From Bacillota bacterium (GTDB taxonomy: Bacteria > Bacillota > Limnochordia > Darwinibacteriales > DTU012), in assembly GCA_012521185.1 (NCBI GenBank), contig JAAYMV010000089.1, positions 1 through 64,000 on the forward strand: a DNA stretch of 64,000 nt, given 5' to 3'. Each line of letters begins with the position of its first letter. The stretch's first letter is position 1. Shown here in pieces: positions 53,601 to 63,265 of this stretch. Made by a program: the position numbers and the translations under genes. The notes under the pieces were generated by a model. That model was not told where the DNA came from, did not search any database, and saw only the letters and a program-made list of their open reading frames with translations.

Positions 53601-54564
53601 CAAATTCACCTTCTAATAAATCTTCTGCCGCTTTAATCACTCGATCCATCACCTGTTCTAAACTGCCTTCAAGTTTTGCACCTGCTGCCAGTAAGTGACC
53701 ACCGCCATTAAACTTAACAGCTAGTTGATGAATATCTATCTTATGGGATCTAAATCCAATTCTAATTTCATTTGGCGCAACTTCTCTAAATAAGATAGTA
53801 ATTTCAGAACCACGAATCATCCTCACATACTGGATTAATTGATCTGCGTCTTCTGGAGTAAGATTGAATTTTTCAAAATCTGACAAAGATATGCCTAACC
53901 AAACTAGACGGTTGCTATAACTTGTTTGAATCTTTCCAAGGGCATATCCAAGAAATTTAATAAACTCTAAGGATTTTGATTCAAATATTTCGCGAGACGT
54001 CTGGCTTGGGTTTGCTCCATATTTGACAAATTCAGCAGCAGCAGAAAGTACTTCAACCGAGGTATTTGAATGACGAAAGCCTCCTGTATCTCCAACTAAA
54101 CCACCATAAAGGGGTTGAGCACTTTCGTATGATAGCTCTGTGTCTAAGGCTTGATATAGCCGATAAATAATCATACAAGTTGCTGCTTGTTCTGGATCGA
54201 TTAAGTTATAATCGCAATTTCCATTATTACCACGATGATGATCAATGTTAAAAGTATGCTTAGCGTGAGAAATTAGCTCATAAACTTTACCTGTTCGTTC
54301 GGCTTCACAATCTAGAATGACTGCATTCTCAAAAGGTATTTCGGTTAAAGGTAAAATCTGATCGATATTTGGCCAATTATAAGCAGGAATTGGATCAGCA
54401 CACATCATCCAACATTTCTTTCCATGGACTTGCAATAAATGATACATTGCTAACATTGAACCAATACTATCTGGATCAGGATGCTCATGAGCTACTATTA
54501 AGAAATTATCTTTTTCCAATAACGCTTGGGTGAATAAGTCGATGCTATTCACCATCATCTCCAT
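53575..54564 (-). CDS. nrnA: DHH/DHHA1 phosphoesterase (NrnA-like)
   Basis: A 329-aa DHH phosphoesterase: AHEHPDPDSIGS, DCEAERTG, IDHHRGN, and the C-terminal DHHA1 substrate motif GGGHLLAAG. NrnA degrades short oligoribonucleotides and pAp. Start not certain: several ATG codons lie in a row; ATG 54564 with GGTGG is chosen. Overlaps the rbfA end by 20 bases. Confidence 0.92.
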   Translation of the reverse strand: MEMMVNSIDLFTQALLEKDNFLIVAHEHPDPDSIGSMLAMYHLLQVHGKKCWMMCADPIPAYNWPNIDQILPLTEIPFENAVILDCEAERTGKVYELISHAKHTFNIDHHRGNNGNCDYNLIDPEQAATCMIIYRLYQALDTELSYESAQPLYGGLVGDTGGFRHSNTSVEVLSAAAEFVKYGANPSQTSREIFESKSLEFIKFLGYALGKIQTSYSNRLVWLGISLSDFEKFNLTPEDADQLIQYVRMIRGSEITILFREVAPNEIRIGFRSHKIDIHQLAVKFNGGGHLLAAGAKLEGSLEQVMDRVIKAAEDLLEGEFDGRNNQCN

Positions 54565-54916
54565 CTTCTCCACCACCAGCACCTGTAATCTCTCTTAAAA
54601 TAGCTTCTATTCTTGAACCATGTTCTATAGAATTATCATATTGAAAAACTATTTCTGGAACATGACGCAGTTTTACACTTTTTCCAATCTCGCTACGGAT
54701 AAAGCCTGTTGCTTTATTTAAACCAATCATAGTTTGTTCCCTTTGATTTTCATCACCTAATACACTGACAAATATTTTGCAATATGATAAATCATTAGAA
54801 AGTTCCACATCGGTAATGCTAACAAAACCTAAACGAGGATCTTTAACCTTTTGCTGAATAATATAACTGGCTTCTCTTTTAATAGCTTCTTGTAAGCGGG
54901 TTACACGGTTACTCAT
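54545..54916 (-). CDS. rbfA: 30S ribosome-binding factor RbfA
   Basis: A 123-aa KH-like protein (RLQEAIKREASYIIQQKVKDPRLGFVSITDVELSND is the family start) needed for 16S maturation and cold adaptation. The C-terminal tail is glycine/aspartate rich. GAGGTG precedes the ATG; 19 bases after infB. Confidence 0.95.
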   Translation of the reverse strand: MSNRVTRLQEAIKREASYIIQQKVKDPRLGFVSITDVELSNDLSYCKIFVSVLGDENQREQTMIGLNKATGFIRSEIGKSVKLRHVPEIVFQYDNSIEHGSRIEAILREITGAGGGEDGDDGE

Positions 54917-54935
54917 ATCGTCACCTCATTGGATA

Positions 54936-57032
54936 CTACAAACTTCTAGCAATTTCCTTAATAATGAAAGCCTCTAAAACGTCACCGTCTTTTATATCGT
55001 TAAACTTTTCAACACCTATTCCACACTCATAACCTTGAGCTACTTCACGAACATCATCTTTAAAACGTTTTAGCGAGCTAATTTTACCTTCATGAACAAT
55101 AATGTTATCTCTGATTACGCGAATTTGAGCATTCCTTTGAATTTTACCTTCGGTAACATAACAGCCAGCGACGATAGTTCCTCCAGGAACTCTAAATGTT
55201 TGACGAACTTCAGCACTACCAATTACTTCTTCATCATAATCTGGTTCTAATAAACCACTCATGGCTGCTTTAACTTCTTCAATAGCCGTATAAATTACTC
55301 GATAATATCGAATCTCAACTTTTTCCCGTTCAGCTGCCCTTCGGGCATTAGATTCAGGGCGAACATTAAAGGCAATAATAACTGCATCAGAGGCTGCAGC
55401 TAGCGCCACATCTGTTTCGGAAACACCACCTACACCTTGGTGAATGACATTGACCCTAACCTCATCAGTTGATAGTTCTTCTAATGATGAGCGCAAGGCT
55501 TCAACGGAACCATGAACGTCAGCTTTGATTACAAGATTTAACTCATGCACCTCACCTTGAGCTATTTGAGCAAATAAATCATCTAAGTTAGCTCTAGAGG
55601 TAACGCGCATCTGTTGTTCTCTTTGTTTTTGTTGTCTAAGCTCGGCAACTTGACGAGCAATTTGCTCAGTTTCTACAACTACAAAAGGATCACCAGCTTC
55701 CGGTACATCGGATATACCAATTATTTCCACTGGCTGTGAAGGGTAGGCTTCTTTTAGATTTTGCCCATGTTCATTAGTTAATGCTCTAACTTTTCCAGAA
55801 ACATTACCCACTACAAAGTTATCGCCGATTCTTAAGGTTCCATTAGTTATTAAAACAGTTGCCACTGGTCCACGCCCTTTGTCTAATTGAGCTTCAATTA
55901 CAGTACCACGGGCTGGTCGATTCGGATTAGCTTTATACTCTTCCATTTCAGCAACCAACAAAATCATTTCTAATAACTCGTCAATTCCTTCAAGTTTTAA
56001 GGCAGACATTTCCACAAAAATTGTGTCTCCGCCCCATTCTTCTGTAATTAAACCATGTTCACTAAGTTCTTGTTTAATCCGATCAGGATTAGCATCTGGA
56101 TGATCCATTTTATTAATCGCTACAATAATTGGTACTCCTGCAACTTTGGCGTGGTTAACAGCTTCTACTGTTTGTGGCATTACTCCGTCATCAGCAGCTA
56201 CAACTAAAACAGCAATGTCAGTAACCTGAGCACCGCGAGAACGCATTGCTGTAAAAGCAGCGTGACCAGGAGTATCTAGAAAAGTAATTTTTTGTCCTTT
56301 ATATTCTACCTGATAAGCACCAATATGTTGTGTAATTCCACCGGCCTCAGTCTGAGTAACTTTTGATTTACGAATTCCGTCCAATAAAGTAGTCTTACCA
56401 TGATCCACGTGCCCCATAATCGTTACCACTGGCGGACGGGGTTGTAAATCTGCTGGATCATCAACTACATCGTCAGTAAATACAGCTTCGTCTAAATCTT
56501 GCTCAGGTTTAGCAGTAATACCATACTCCGCACAAATTAACGCTGCACTGTCATAATCAATAGCTTGGTTGATTGTTGCCATAACACCAAGACCGATTAA
56601 TTTCTTAATTATTTCAGCTGCAGGTACACCAATTTTTGCAGCCAAATCCTTAATAACAATTGACTCACCGATCTCCATTTCTTTTACTTTAGGCTGACCC
56701 TTTATCTTAGCATTACCTTTATCTTTTCGTTTCTTATTTAGTTTATTAATATCATCATCAACTTTCTTTTCAACATCTTTAGAGCGTTTTTTCTTTGGTT
56801 TTGTCCGACTAGCAATCAACTCATCTTCCTCAAGTTCGTCAGAGATTGACTGAGCTAACTTAGAACTTTCTTCTAAATTAGTAAAATGTTCCCGAACCAA
56901 ATTGGCAATGTCTTCCTCCACCATGCTCATATGACTTTTAACATCGGCTCCTAATTCTATTAAGAACTCGACTAAAACTTTGCTTTCTAGATCTAGCTCT
57001 TTGGCAAGTTCATATACTCTAATTTTCTTCAT
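54936..57032 (-). CDS. infB: Translation initiation factor IF-2
   Basis: A 698-aa IF-2. N-terminal IF2_N motif ([11 protein letters not shown]), a short lysine-rich linker (about 75-120), a second IF2_N region, the GTPase with [21 protein letters not shown] and NKMD, and the C-terminal fMet-tRNA domains. The gene start is ATG 57032, eight bases after AGGAG; the GTG and ATG just upstream overlap that RBS. Overlaps the ylxQ end by 14 bases. Confidence 0.97.
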   Translation of the reverse strand: MKKIRVYELAKELDLESKVLVEFLIELGADVKSHMSMVEEDIANLVREHFTNLEESSKLAQSISDELEEDELIASRTKPKKKRSKDVEKKVDDDINKLNKKRKDKGNAKIKGQPKVKEMEIGESIVIKDLAAKIGVPAAEIIKKLIGLGVMATINQAIDYDSAALICAEYGITAKPEQDLDEAVFTDDVVDDPADLQPRPPVVTIMGHVDHGKTTLLDGIRKSKVTQTEAGGITQHIGAYQVEYKGQKITFLDTPGHAAFTAMRSRGAQVTDIAVLVVAADDGVMPQTVEAVNHAKVAGVPIIVAINKMDHPDANPDRIKQELSEHGLITEEWGGDTIFVEMSALKLEGIDELLEMILLVAEMEEYKANPNRPARGTVIEAQLDKGRGPVATVLITNGTLRIGDNFVVGNVSGKVRALTNEHGQNLKEAYPSQPVEIIGISDVPEAGDPFVVVETEQIARQVAELRQQKQREQQMRVTSRANLDDLFAQIAQGEVHELNLVIKADVHGSVEALRSSLEELSTDEVRVNVIHQGVGGVSETDVALAAASDAVIIAFNVRPESNARRAAEREKVEIRYYRVIYTAIEEVKAAMSGLLEPDYDEEVIGSAEVRQTFRVPGGTIVAGCYVTEGKIQRNAQIRVIRDNIIVHEGKISSLKRFKDDVREVAQGYECGIGVEKFNDIKDGDVLEAFIIKEIARSL

Positions 57033-57369
57033 TCGCATCACTCCTAATTATTCTCCTCGAAGACACATTATCGTCTGCTAAGATTTTCTGGATTGCTTGG
57101 GCAAAACCAGGATCTTGAATCAGCACCAAGGCACGCCGGGACTTGCCTATTGCTTGACCTAACTGTACTTTCGTTCCATATATATAAACTGGTACCCGAT
57201 ACTTTTCAGCTAAAAACATAAATTTTTTCAACGTATTCTCCGAGCTGTCCTCGGCAATAATTAAACAATAAGCATTTTTCTTACGTAAAGCTCCTTGAAC
57301 TCCATCTTCACCAGAAACTAGCTTTCCGGCCCGTTGCGCAAAGCCAAGTAAACTAAACACTTTAGTCAT
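57019..57369 (-). CDS. ylxQ: Ribosomal L7Ae-like protein YlxQ
   Basis: A 116-aa L7Ae/L30e-fold K-turn RNA-binding protein ([25 protein letters not shown]). Its ATG overlaps the ylxR stop by eight bases, and the RBS is weak, so translation is probably coupled. In the invariable nusA-ylxR-ylxQ-infB order. Role in RNA metabolism is presumed. Confidence 0.9.
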   Translation of the reverse strand: MTKVFSLLGFAQRAGKLVSGEDGVQGALRKKNAYCLIIAEDSSENTLKKFMFLAEKYRVPVYIYGTKVQLGQAIGKSRRALVLIQDPGFAQAIQKILADDNVSSRRIIRSDANEEN

Positions 57370-57625
57370 CTAACTGCTGCTCCAATACCTCTAATACTTC
57401 TGGCGCAATATTGGTATTTAAAGCTCTTTGCAATTGCTTTGCTTGAACAGCTTTAGTAAAACATGCTTTCGATGAGCAAATGTAAGCACCCCGTCCTGAA
57501 ATCTTACCACTTGGATCGAATTGAACACTACCATCTGGTATTCGAACAATCCGGATTAAGTCTTTTTTTGCTTTAGCAGTCCGACAACCCACACATGTGC
57601 GAGTTGGAATGTGCTTCTTTTTCAC
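57362..57625 (-). CDS. ylxR: YlxR/RnpM RNA-binding protein
   Basis: An 87-aa YlxR family protein: PTRTCVGCRTAKAKKDLIRIVR at the N-terminus with its CxxC, then GRGAYIC and C-terminal CFTKAV. The Bacillus homologue RnpM binds RNase P RNA and modulates it. GTG start behind AGGTGGG, eight bases after nusA. Confidence 0.92.
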   Translation of the reverse strand: MKKKHIPTRTCVGCRTAKAKKDLIRIVRIPDGSVQFDPSGKISGRGAYICSSKACFTKAVQAKQLQRALNTNIAPEVLEVLEQQLDD

Positions 57626-57633
57626 AATCCCAC

Positions 57634-59085
57634 CTACTTCTCCTCGTTAAATCCGAAATCTTCTAAATCAAGCATAGAAAAATCTTTGATTACTTTTGGT
57701 TCTTTATCTTCCTTTTCTTTTTTCTTTGTCTTACTTTTATCAACTGTGCCAGACTCAATATCTTCTAGATTAAGAGAGCCGAAACGTTCTTCCCAGCTTT
57801 TACGTTTCTTAATATTACTAATCTTTGCCAATGCGTCCTCATCTAACCCCTTAGAAGATGAAGCGAGCTGTTCGTCAGCAATTTCTTCTGCGACCTCGTC
57901 TTCTATTACTTCTTCAGCAACTTCCTCGGCAACATCCTGTTCCTGATCATCTTGTACTTCAACAACTTCTTCAATGATTTCTTCGAATTCCTGCTCTTGA
58001 GAAAACTCCAATTCTTCCAAAGGTTGGAACAATGGATCATCTTTAGCTTGCGATTCACTTTTTATATCAATTTTCCAATTAGTTAAGCGAGCTGCTAAAC
58101 GTGCATTCTGACCTTCTTTACCAATCGCCAAGGATAATTGATCATCAGGAACAACAGTCCGTGCAGTTTTATTGTTAGGATCAAGATTTACATATAGCGC
58201 TTTTGCTGGACTTAAAGCATTACCAATAAAAACCGCTTCATCTGGTACCCATTCTACTATATCAATTTTTTCGCCATTTAACTGGGATACAACCTCTTGA
58301 ACACGCATTCCTTTATTTCCTACACAAGCTCCTACTGGATCAACATTTTCATCTCGGCTAAAGACAGCTATTTTCGAACGCTGTCCAGCTTCTCGAGCAA
58401 CTGCTTTAATTTCTACAACACCAGACTGAATTTCTGGCACTTCAATTTCAAACAGATTTTTTAATAATCCAGGATGAGTACGGGACAAAAAGATTTGTGG
58501 TCCCTTACTGCTTTGCCTAACTTCACTTATGTAAAAGCGAAAACGACTATTTGGCTCATAATTATCATTAGGCATTTGTTCACTAGCTGGTAATACCGCT
58601 TCAACTTTACCTAAATCCACAATAATATTGCGATGTTCAACTCTTCGGACTATGCCAGTGATCACATCACCTTCACGATTAGCATATTCATAAAATACTA
58701 TAGAACGCTCTGCTTCTCGAATCCTCTGAATTACAATTTGCTTCGCAGTTTGTGCAGCAATTCGTCCAAAGTCTTTTGGAGTAACTTCTGTCTCAACAAT
58801 ATCATCCAACTGATAGTTAGGATCAATCTCTTGTGCATCATTTAAACTAATTTCTAAGGCTTCATCTTCTACTTCTTCTACTACTTTCCGACGAGAATAG
58901 ACATGAATTGCTCCTGTTTCTTGATTAATGTCTACGCGGACACTAGAATTAGAGTTAGCATCATAGTTCCTTTTATAAGCCGAAACAATGGCAGTTTCTA
59001 TTGCTTCTAATAAAATTTCTTTCGAGATGCCTCGTTCTTTTTCCAATTCATTTAATGCCCCAATCAGCTCCAGATTCATTCTCAT
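57634..59085 (-). CDS. nusA: Transcription termination/antitermination factor NusA
   Basis: A 483-aa NusA: N-terminal RNA polymerase-binding domain (about 1-125), S1 domain (about 135-200, GIVRRVEHRNIIVDLGKVEAVLP), and KH1/KH2 (about 230-345, with CVGNKGMRVQEV and SLAIGKEGQNARLAARL). After the KH region comes an acidic, Glu/Val/Ile-rich tail of about 130 residues not seen in Bacillus NusA, ending in a Lys/Glu stretch. ATG 59085 follows GGGGG. Confidence 0.96.
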   Translation of the reverse strand: MRMNLELIGALNELEKERGISKEILLEAIETAIVSAYKRNYDANSNSSVRVDINQETGAIHVYSRRKVVEEVEDEALEISLNDAQEIDPNYQLDDIVETEVTPKDFGRIAAQTAKQIVIQRIREAERSIVFYEYANREGDVITGIVRRVEHRNIIVDLGKVEAVLPASEQMPNDNYEPNSRFRFYISEVRQSSKGPQIFLSRTHPGLLKNLFEIEVPEIQSGVVEIKAVAREAGQRSKIAVFSRDENVDPVGACVGNKGMRVQEVVSQLNGEKIDIVEWVPDEAVFIGNALSPAKALYVNLDPNNKTARTVVPDDQLSLAIGKEGQNARLAARLTNWKIDIKSESQAKDDPLFQPLEELEFSQEQEFEEIIEEVVEVQDDQEQDVAEEVAEEVIEDEVAEEIADEQLASSSKGLDEDALAKISNIKKRKSWEERFGSLNLEDIESGTVDKSKTKKKEKEDKEPKVIKDFSMLDLEDFGFNEEK

Positions 59086-59101
59086 ACTGCCCCCTGTTTT
59101 C

Positions 59102-59563
59102 TCAAAACTCTACAGCCAAACGTGCTTTTGCAATTTTGTCGTAGGGTATCTCCCATTCTTTATCTTTAATTCTTATTTTTACAATACCTGAATCTAAACC
59201 TAATAGCTCACCTTGAAACTCTTTCATTCCTTCAATTGCTTGGTAGGCTCGAATATTAACCAGGGAACCTACAAATTTATTGAAATCTGCTTCCTTCTTT
59301 AATGGTCGTTCTAATCCTGGCGAAGAAACCTCTAAATAATAAGAATTTGCTATTGGATCTGCTTCATCAAGTAAGTCACTTAATTTTACACTCACTTCCC
59401 GGCAGTCCTCTACGTCAATACCACCTTCTTTATCTAAAAACACCCGCAGAAACCAGTCCTTACCTTCCTTAACATATTCTACATCGACTAGTTCCATGTC
59501 AGTGTTAGCAATTATTTCTTCAGTCCAATCACTAACTAACTGCTCAATTTGTTGTTTTTTCAC
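59102..59563 (-). CDS. rimP: Ribosome maturation factor RimP
   Basis: A 153-aa RimP: N-terminal domain with DMELVDVEYVKEGKDWFLRVFLDKEGGIDVEDC and SSPGLERPLKK, C-terminal SH3-like domain. Needed for 30S assembly. GTG start behind AAGGAG. First gene of the rimP-nusA-ylxR-ylxQ-infB-rbfA unit, with a leader of about 180 bases containing a terminator-like hairpin. Confidence 0.95.
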   Translation of the reverse strand: MKKQQIEQLVSDWTEEIIANTDMELVDVEYVKEGKDWFLRVFLDKEGGIDVEDCREVSVKLSDLLDEADPIANSYYLEVSSPGLERPLKKEADFNKFVGSLVNIRAYQAIEGMKEFQGELLGLDSGIVKIRIKDKEWEIPYDKIAKARLAVEF

Positions 59564-59616
59564 TAAATCAAACTCCTTTCTTTTACGGTACTGCCATCTT
59601 TAATCTGCACTTGCCC

Positions 59617-59651
59617 TTATAAGATTATTCTGCCGCAAAAGAACCTTATAA
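59617..59651 (-). promoter_or_regulatory. Second leader hairpin upstream of rimP
   Basis: TTATAAG/CTTATAA (7 bp) enclosing TTCT/AGAA, located between the terminator-like hairpin and the rimP RBS. Confidence 0.4.
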
Positions 59652-59665
59652 CAGCTATACATACG

Positions 59666-59690
59666 TAAAAGAGTGGGTATAACCCACTCT
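59666..59690 (-). terminator. Terminator or attenuator between polC and rimP
   Basis: 9-bp stem AGAGTGGGT/ACCCACTCT with a 3-base loop, then TTTTACG on the minus strand. It lies downstream of the promoter at 59753-59781 and upstream of rimP, so it can act on both the polC transcript and the rimP leader. Confidence 0.7.
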
Positions 59691-59752
59691 ACAGTAACAA
59701 AAATATATACTTCCTCGGAAACGCATCCGTTTGTGAATCTTATTGCACAATC

Positions 59753-59781
59753 ATTATACCACATTTGGTTATAGCTGGCAA
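59753..59781 (-). promoter_or_regulatory. Sigma-A promoter of rimP-nusA-infB operon
   Basis: TTGCCA (59781-59776), 17-base spacer, TATAAT (59758-59753) on the minus strand, near-consensus. Predicted start about 59746, leaving about 180 nt of leader. Confidence 0.7.
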
Positions 59782-59795
59782 TAGTCAATTAAGTT

Positions 59796-62700
59796 TTAAA
59801 AGAGACTTAATTGGTTCGTTTCTGGCATACCTGCTAAACAACCATGTTCATCTAAGGCCTCAATAACCGTTCTCGTAACTTTAGCTCTTTGACGTAAATC
59901 TTCTTTAGACAAGAATTCTCCCTCTTCCCGCGCATTAACTATTGCTTCAGCTGCATTGATGCCTACACCTTCTAATGAAGCTATTGGAGGCAGTAATTGA
60001 TTACCAATTGGAATGAAACGAGTCTGATGTGATTTGTAAAGGTCAATAGGTAAAAAAGTAATGCCACGTGCCAAAGCTTCTATAACGATTTCTAAATTTG
60101 TATATACGTTTTTATCTTTTGCCGTTGCTTCATTACCCTTCGCTAGAATTTTAGCCATTTCCTCACGAATTGTATCTTCTCCTGCTACCATTAAATTAGC
60201 ATTACAGTCATCAACTTTTAGACTAAAATAAGCAGCGTAGAAGATTGCTGGGTAATGTACTTTAAAATAAGCTGCCCGAAACGCTGTAATTGCATAAGCA
60301 ACAGCGTGAGCTTTCGGGAACATGTATTTGATTTTAAAGCAGGAGTCAATATACCAATCAGGTACGTTATGCTTTTTCATTAATGCTACATCTTCCTCGG
60401 ATAGTCCTCGACCTTTTCGAACCTGTTCCATGATATTGAATGCAGCGCCAGAATCTAAACCTTTATGAATTAAATAAACCATAATGTCATCACGACAAGC
60501 AATAACATTAGCAAAATCGGTAACATTATTTTTAATTAATTCCTGTGCGTTGTTTAGCCAAACATCAGTGCCATGGCTTAATCCCATGATGGCGACTAAA
60601 TCAGCAAAGGTTTTGGGTCTGATTTCTTCTAACATCTGTCTAGTAAATCCAGTTCCGAACTCAGGAATACCTAGAGTGCCTATTGGCGTGCCAATTTGCT
60701 CTTCTGTTACATTCAAACTAGATAAGCCCGAGAAAATCTTCATTGTTTCTGGATCATCCAAGGGAATATCGGTTACGGAAATGCCGCTTAAATCTTCAAA
60801 AATACGAGCCATAGTCGGACCATCATGACCGAGGTTGTCTAGTTTTACCAAACTATCATGAATATAGCTAAATTCAAAATGAGTAGTAATAACGCCACTT
60901 TTACTGTCATTAGCTGGATATTGGATTGGTGTAAAATCATAGATTTCCATATCTTTTGGGACAACAATCATTCCGCCAGGATGCTGACCAGTAGTACGTC
61001 TAATACCAGTTAATTTGTTTACTAAGCGATTAATCTCTGCTGTTCTTTTAGTCTGGTTAACCTCTTCCAAGTACTTTTTTACAAAACCATAAGCGGTTTT
61101 ATTAGCTAAGGTACCAACTGTACCAGCTCTAAACACATGGTCTTCACCGAACAACTCTTCTGTATACTTTTGGATTGTCGCTTGATATTCACCACTAAAG
61201 TTCAAATCAATATCGGGTACTTTGTCGCCATAAAAACCCATAAAAACTTCAAATGGAATATCAAAACCATCTTTATTCAACTCTGTATCACATTTTGGAC
61301 ACTTCTTCGCCGGTAAATCAACCCCGCTGCCCACTTCACCAGCAGTGAAAAATTCACTCCATTTACAGCTAGGACATAAGTAATGAGGTGGCAACGGATT
61401 TACCTCAGTTATACCACTCATGGTAGCAGCAAAAGAAGAACCAACAGAGCCGCGGGAGCCAACTAAATAACCATCCTCTAAAGACTTTTTCACTAATTGA
61501 TGAGCAGTCCAATAAAGAGCTGCAAAGCCATTACCAATGATCGCTTCTAACTCACGATTTAATCGTTTTTCCACTAATTCAGGTAAAGGATCACCATATA
61601 ACTCTTTTGCAGTTTTATAGCATAATGCTTTTAATGACTCTTCTGCTTCTGGAATAATAGGCGGATGCAATCCTTGCGGAATAGGAGTTAAATCTTCAAA
61701 TTCATCAGCTAACTTATTAGGATTAGTGATCACGATTTCTTCAGCAAGGTCAGGCTCCAAATAATTAAATTCCTCCAACATTTCTTCTGTGGTTCTAAAA
61801 TATAACGGCGCTTGCCGCTCTGCGTCTTCAAAACCTTGACCCATTAATAAAATCGTCCGATACAAGGAATCCTCTGGACGTAAGAAATGCACGTCACCAG
61901 TAGCGATCACGGGAATGTTTAAATCTTTTCCTAAGGCGATTATTTTACGGTTAATATTTTTCAGACATTCTGCTGTTTTAACGTATTCTGTACCAATTAA
62001 AAATTCATTATTCCCTAAAGGCTGAACTTCCAAATAATCATAGAACTTAGCTATTTCTGCTAAATTAGGGGCGTTCTTTAAAGCAGCCTGATACACTTCA
62101 CCTGCTTCGCAAGCTGAACCAACAATTATTCCCTCTCGATGCTTAGCTAAAACATCGCGGGGAATCCGCGGACGCCGATAAAAATAGTCAAGATGAGAAA
62201 AAGAAACTAGCTTATACAGATTTTTTAATCCGACTTTGTTTTTAGCTAACAACACAATGTGGTAAGGATAATCATCTTCGCTCTCAATTAAATATCCTTC
62301 TAAACCAAAAATAATCTTGACCCCATATTTTTGTCCTGCATAATAAGCAGCCGGAAAGGCCTGTACTACACCATGGTCAGTAACAGCTACAGCTTTATGC
62401 CCCCATTCTGCAGCTTGTTTTACCACATCTTCTACATCGATAGTTCCATCTAAGCCACTCATTTTAGTGTGTAAGTGAAACTCAACCCGCTTGACTGCTG
62501 CTAAATCTTGAACACCTGGAGGAGCTTCGATTTCATTGATTCTTTGCACCATTAAAGAAAGTTCACCATCAAAAGCTTGAAACTCAACATTACCTTTAAC
62601 TTTTACCCACTTTCCAACAGCTAAATCGGGCAAATCTTTTTCATCATCAAGAAAAAACTTACAAGTTATGGAATCAGTCCGATCATAAATGTCAAAAGTT

Positions 62701-63221
62701 ACTAATATCTTGCCTGACCTAGTTGTTCTTTGCTGGTAATCTATAATTTCTCCGGCAATTGTAACCCCTTGTTCTTCTTCGAAAATGTTTCTAATTAACA
62801 TTGGCTCCTCAGAAATAGGTCTTAATAAATTGCTATTACGACTTCTACTTCTACGGTTGCCATTACCATTATAACTGTTATTAACAGCAGGTTTGGTATT
62901 GTTTACTTCTGGTCCTTTAAAGTTTTTTAAGATATTTTCCATATAGTTTTGATCAGAATCATCAGATTCTATTTCCTCTAACTGCTCTTCCCATTGAAAA
63001 ATAACTTGATCAATCTCTGGAATTCTGCTTGTTAACTGATCAGCTAACTGTTGCCAAAAACTGGCTGTTCCTCTTGGTTTACCAGCGAATAGCACTTTCC
63101 AGCGGCGGTGTTCAGGTTCAACCTGAACTTGTAAGATTTCAACGGAACTAACTAATGGATCCGTGGAAACTTGGGTAAGAATATCGTTGTTCTCCGGTTG
63201 GATAATATAAACCCGGTTCAT
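59796..63221 (-). CDS. polC: DNA polymerase III PolC lacking the exonuclease insertion
   Basis: A 1141-aa PolC, about 300 residues shorter than Bacillus PolC. N-terminal domain about 1-100, a low-complexity Asn/Ser/Arg linker (about 105-135), OB domain (about 145-235), PHP domain (about 246-450, FHLHTKMS and TDHG), zinc motif CPSC and CPKC (about 616-644), polymerase active site PDIDLNFSG (about 668-676), and C-terminal QLSLF, the beta-clamp binding peptide. In PolC the proofreading exonuclease interrupts the PHP domain; here IIFGLEGYLIES passes directly into YPYHIVLLAKN, so that insertion is missing. ATG 63221 with AGGAGG. Confidence 0.93.
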   Translation of the reverse strand: MNRVYIIQPENNDILTQVSTDPLVSSVEILQVQVEPEHRRWKVLFAGKPRGTASFWQQLADQLTSRIPEIDQVIFQWEEQLEEIESDDSDQNYMENILKNFKGPEVNNTKPAVNNSYNGNGNRRSRSRNSNLLRPISEEPMLIRNIFEEEQGVTIAGEIIDYQQRTTRSGKILVTFDIYDRTDSITCKFFLDDEKDLPDLAVGKWVKVKGNVEFQAFDGELSLMVQRINEIEAPPGVQDLAAVKRVEFHLHTKMSGLDGTIDVEDVVKQAAEWGHKAVAVTDHGVVQAFPAAYYAGQKYGVKIIFGLEGYLIESEDDYPYHIVLLAKNKVGLKNLYKLVSFSHLDYFYRRPRIPRDVLAKHREGIIVGSACEAGEVYQAALKNAPNLAEIAKFYDYLEVQPLGNNEFLIGTEYVKTAECLKNINRKIIALGKDLNIPVIATGDVHFLRPEDSLYRTILLMGQGFEDAERQAPLYFRTTEEMLEEFNYLEPDLAEEIVITNPNKLADEFEDLTPIPQGLHPPIIPEAEESLKALCYKTAKELYGDPLPELVEKRLNRELEAIIGNGFAALYWTAHQLVKKSLEDGYLVGSRGSVGSSFAATMSGITEVNPLPPHYLCPSCKWSEFFTAGEVGSGVDLPAKKCPKCDTELNKDGFDIPFEVFMGFYGDKVPDIDLNFSGEYQATIQKYTEELFGEDHVFRAGTVGTLANKTAYGFVKKYLEEVNQTKRTAEINRLVNKLTGIRRTTGQHPGGMIVVPKDMEIYDFTPIQYPANDSKSGVITTHFEFSYIHDSLVKLDNLGHDGPTMARIFEDLSGISVTDIPLDDPETMKIFSGLSSLNVTEEQIGTPIGTLGIPEFGTGFTRQMLEEIRPKTFADLVAIMGLSHGTDVWLNNAQELIKNNVTDFANVIACRDDIMVYLIHKGLDSGAAFNIMEQVRKGRGLSEEDVALMKKHNVPDWYIDSCFKIKYMFPKAHAVAYAITAFRAAYFKVHYPAIFYAAYFSLKVDDCNANLMVAGEDTIREEMAKILAKGNEATAKDKNVYTNLEIVIEALARGITFLPIDLYKSHQTRFIPIGNQLLPPIASLEGVGINAAEAIVNAREEGEFLSKEDLRQRAKVTRTVIEALDEHGCLAGMPETNQLSLF

Positions 63222-63244
63222 GCCATTCACCTCCTATAAAGAAC

Positions 63245-63265
63245 ACTCCCAGCTAGGCTGGGAGT
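63245..63265 (-). terminator. Hairpin after the glycosyltransferase gene
   Basis: 9-bp stem ACTCCCAGC/GCTGGGAGT with a 3-base loop; T-tail only moderate (GTTCTTTAT) on the minus strand. Confidence 0.5.

Noticed and set aside
59600-59788. 62-aa open frame on the minus strand between polC and rimP
   Set aside because: It runs through the promoter -10, the terminator stem and the rimP leader, has no RBS and reads as random.
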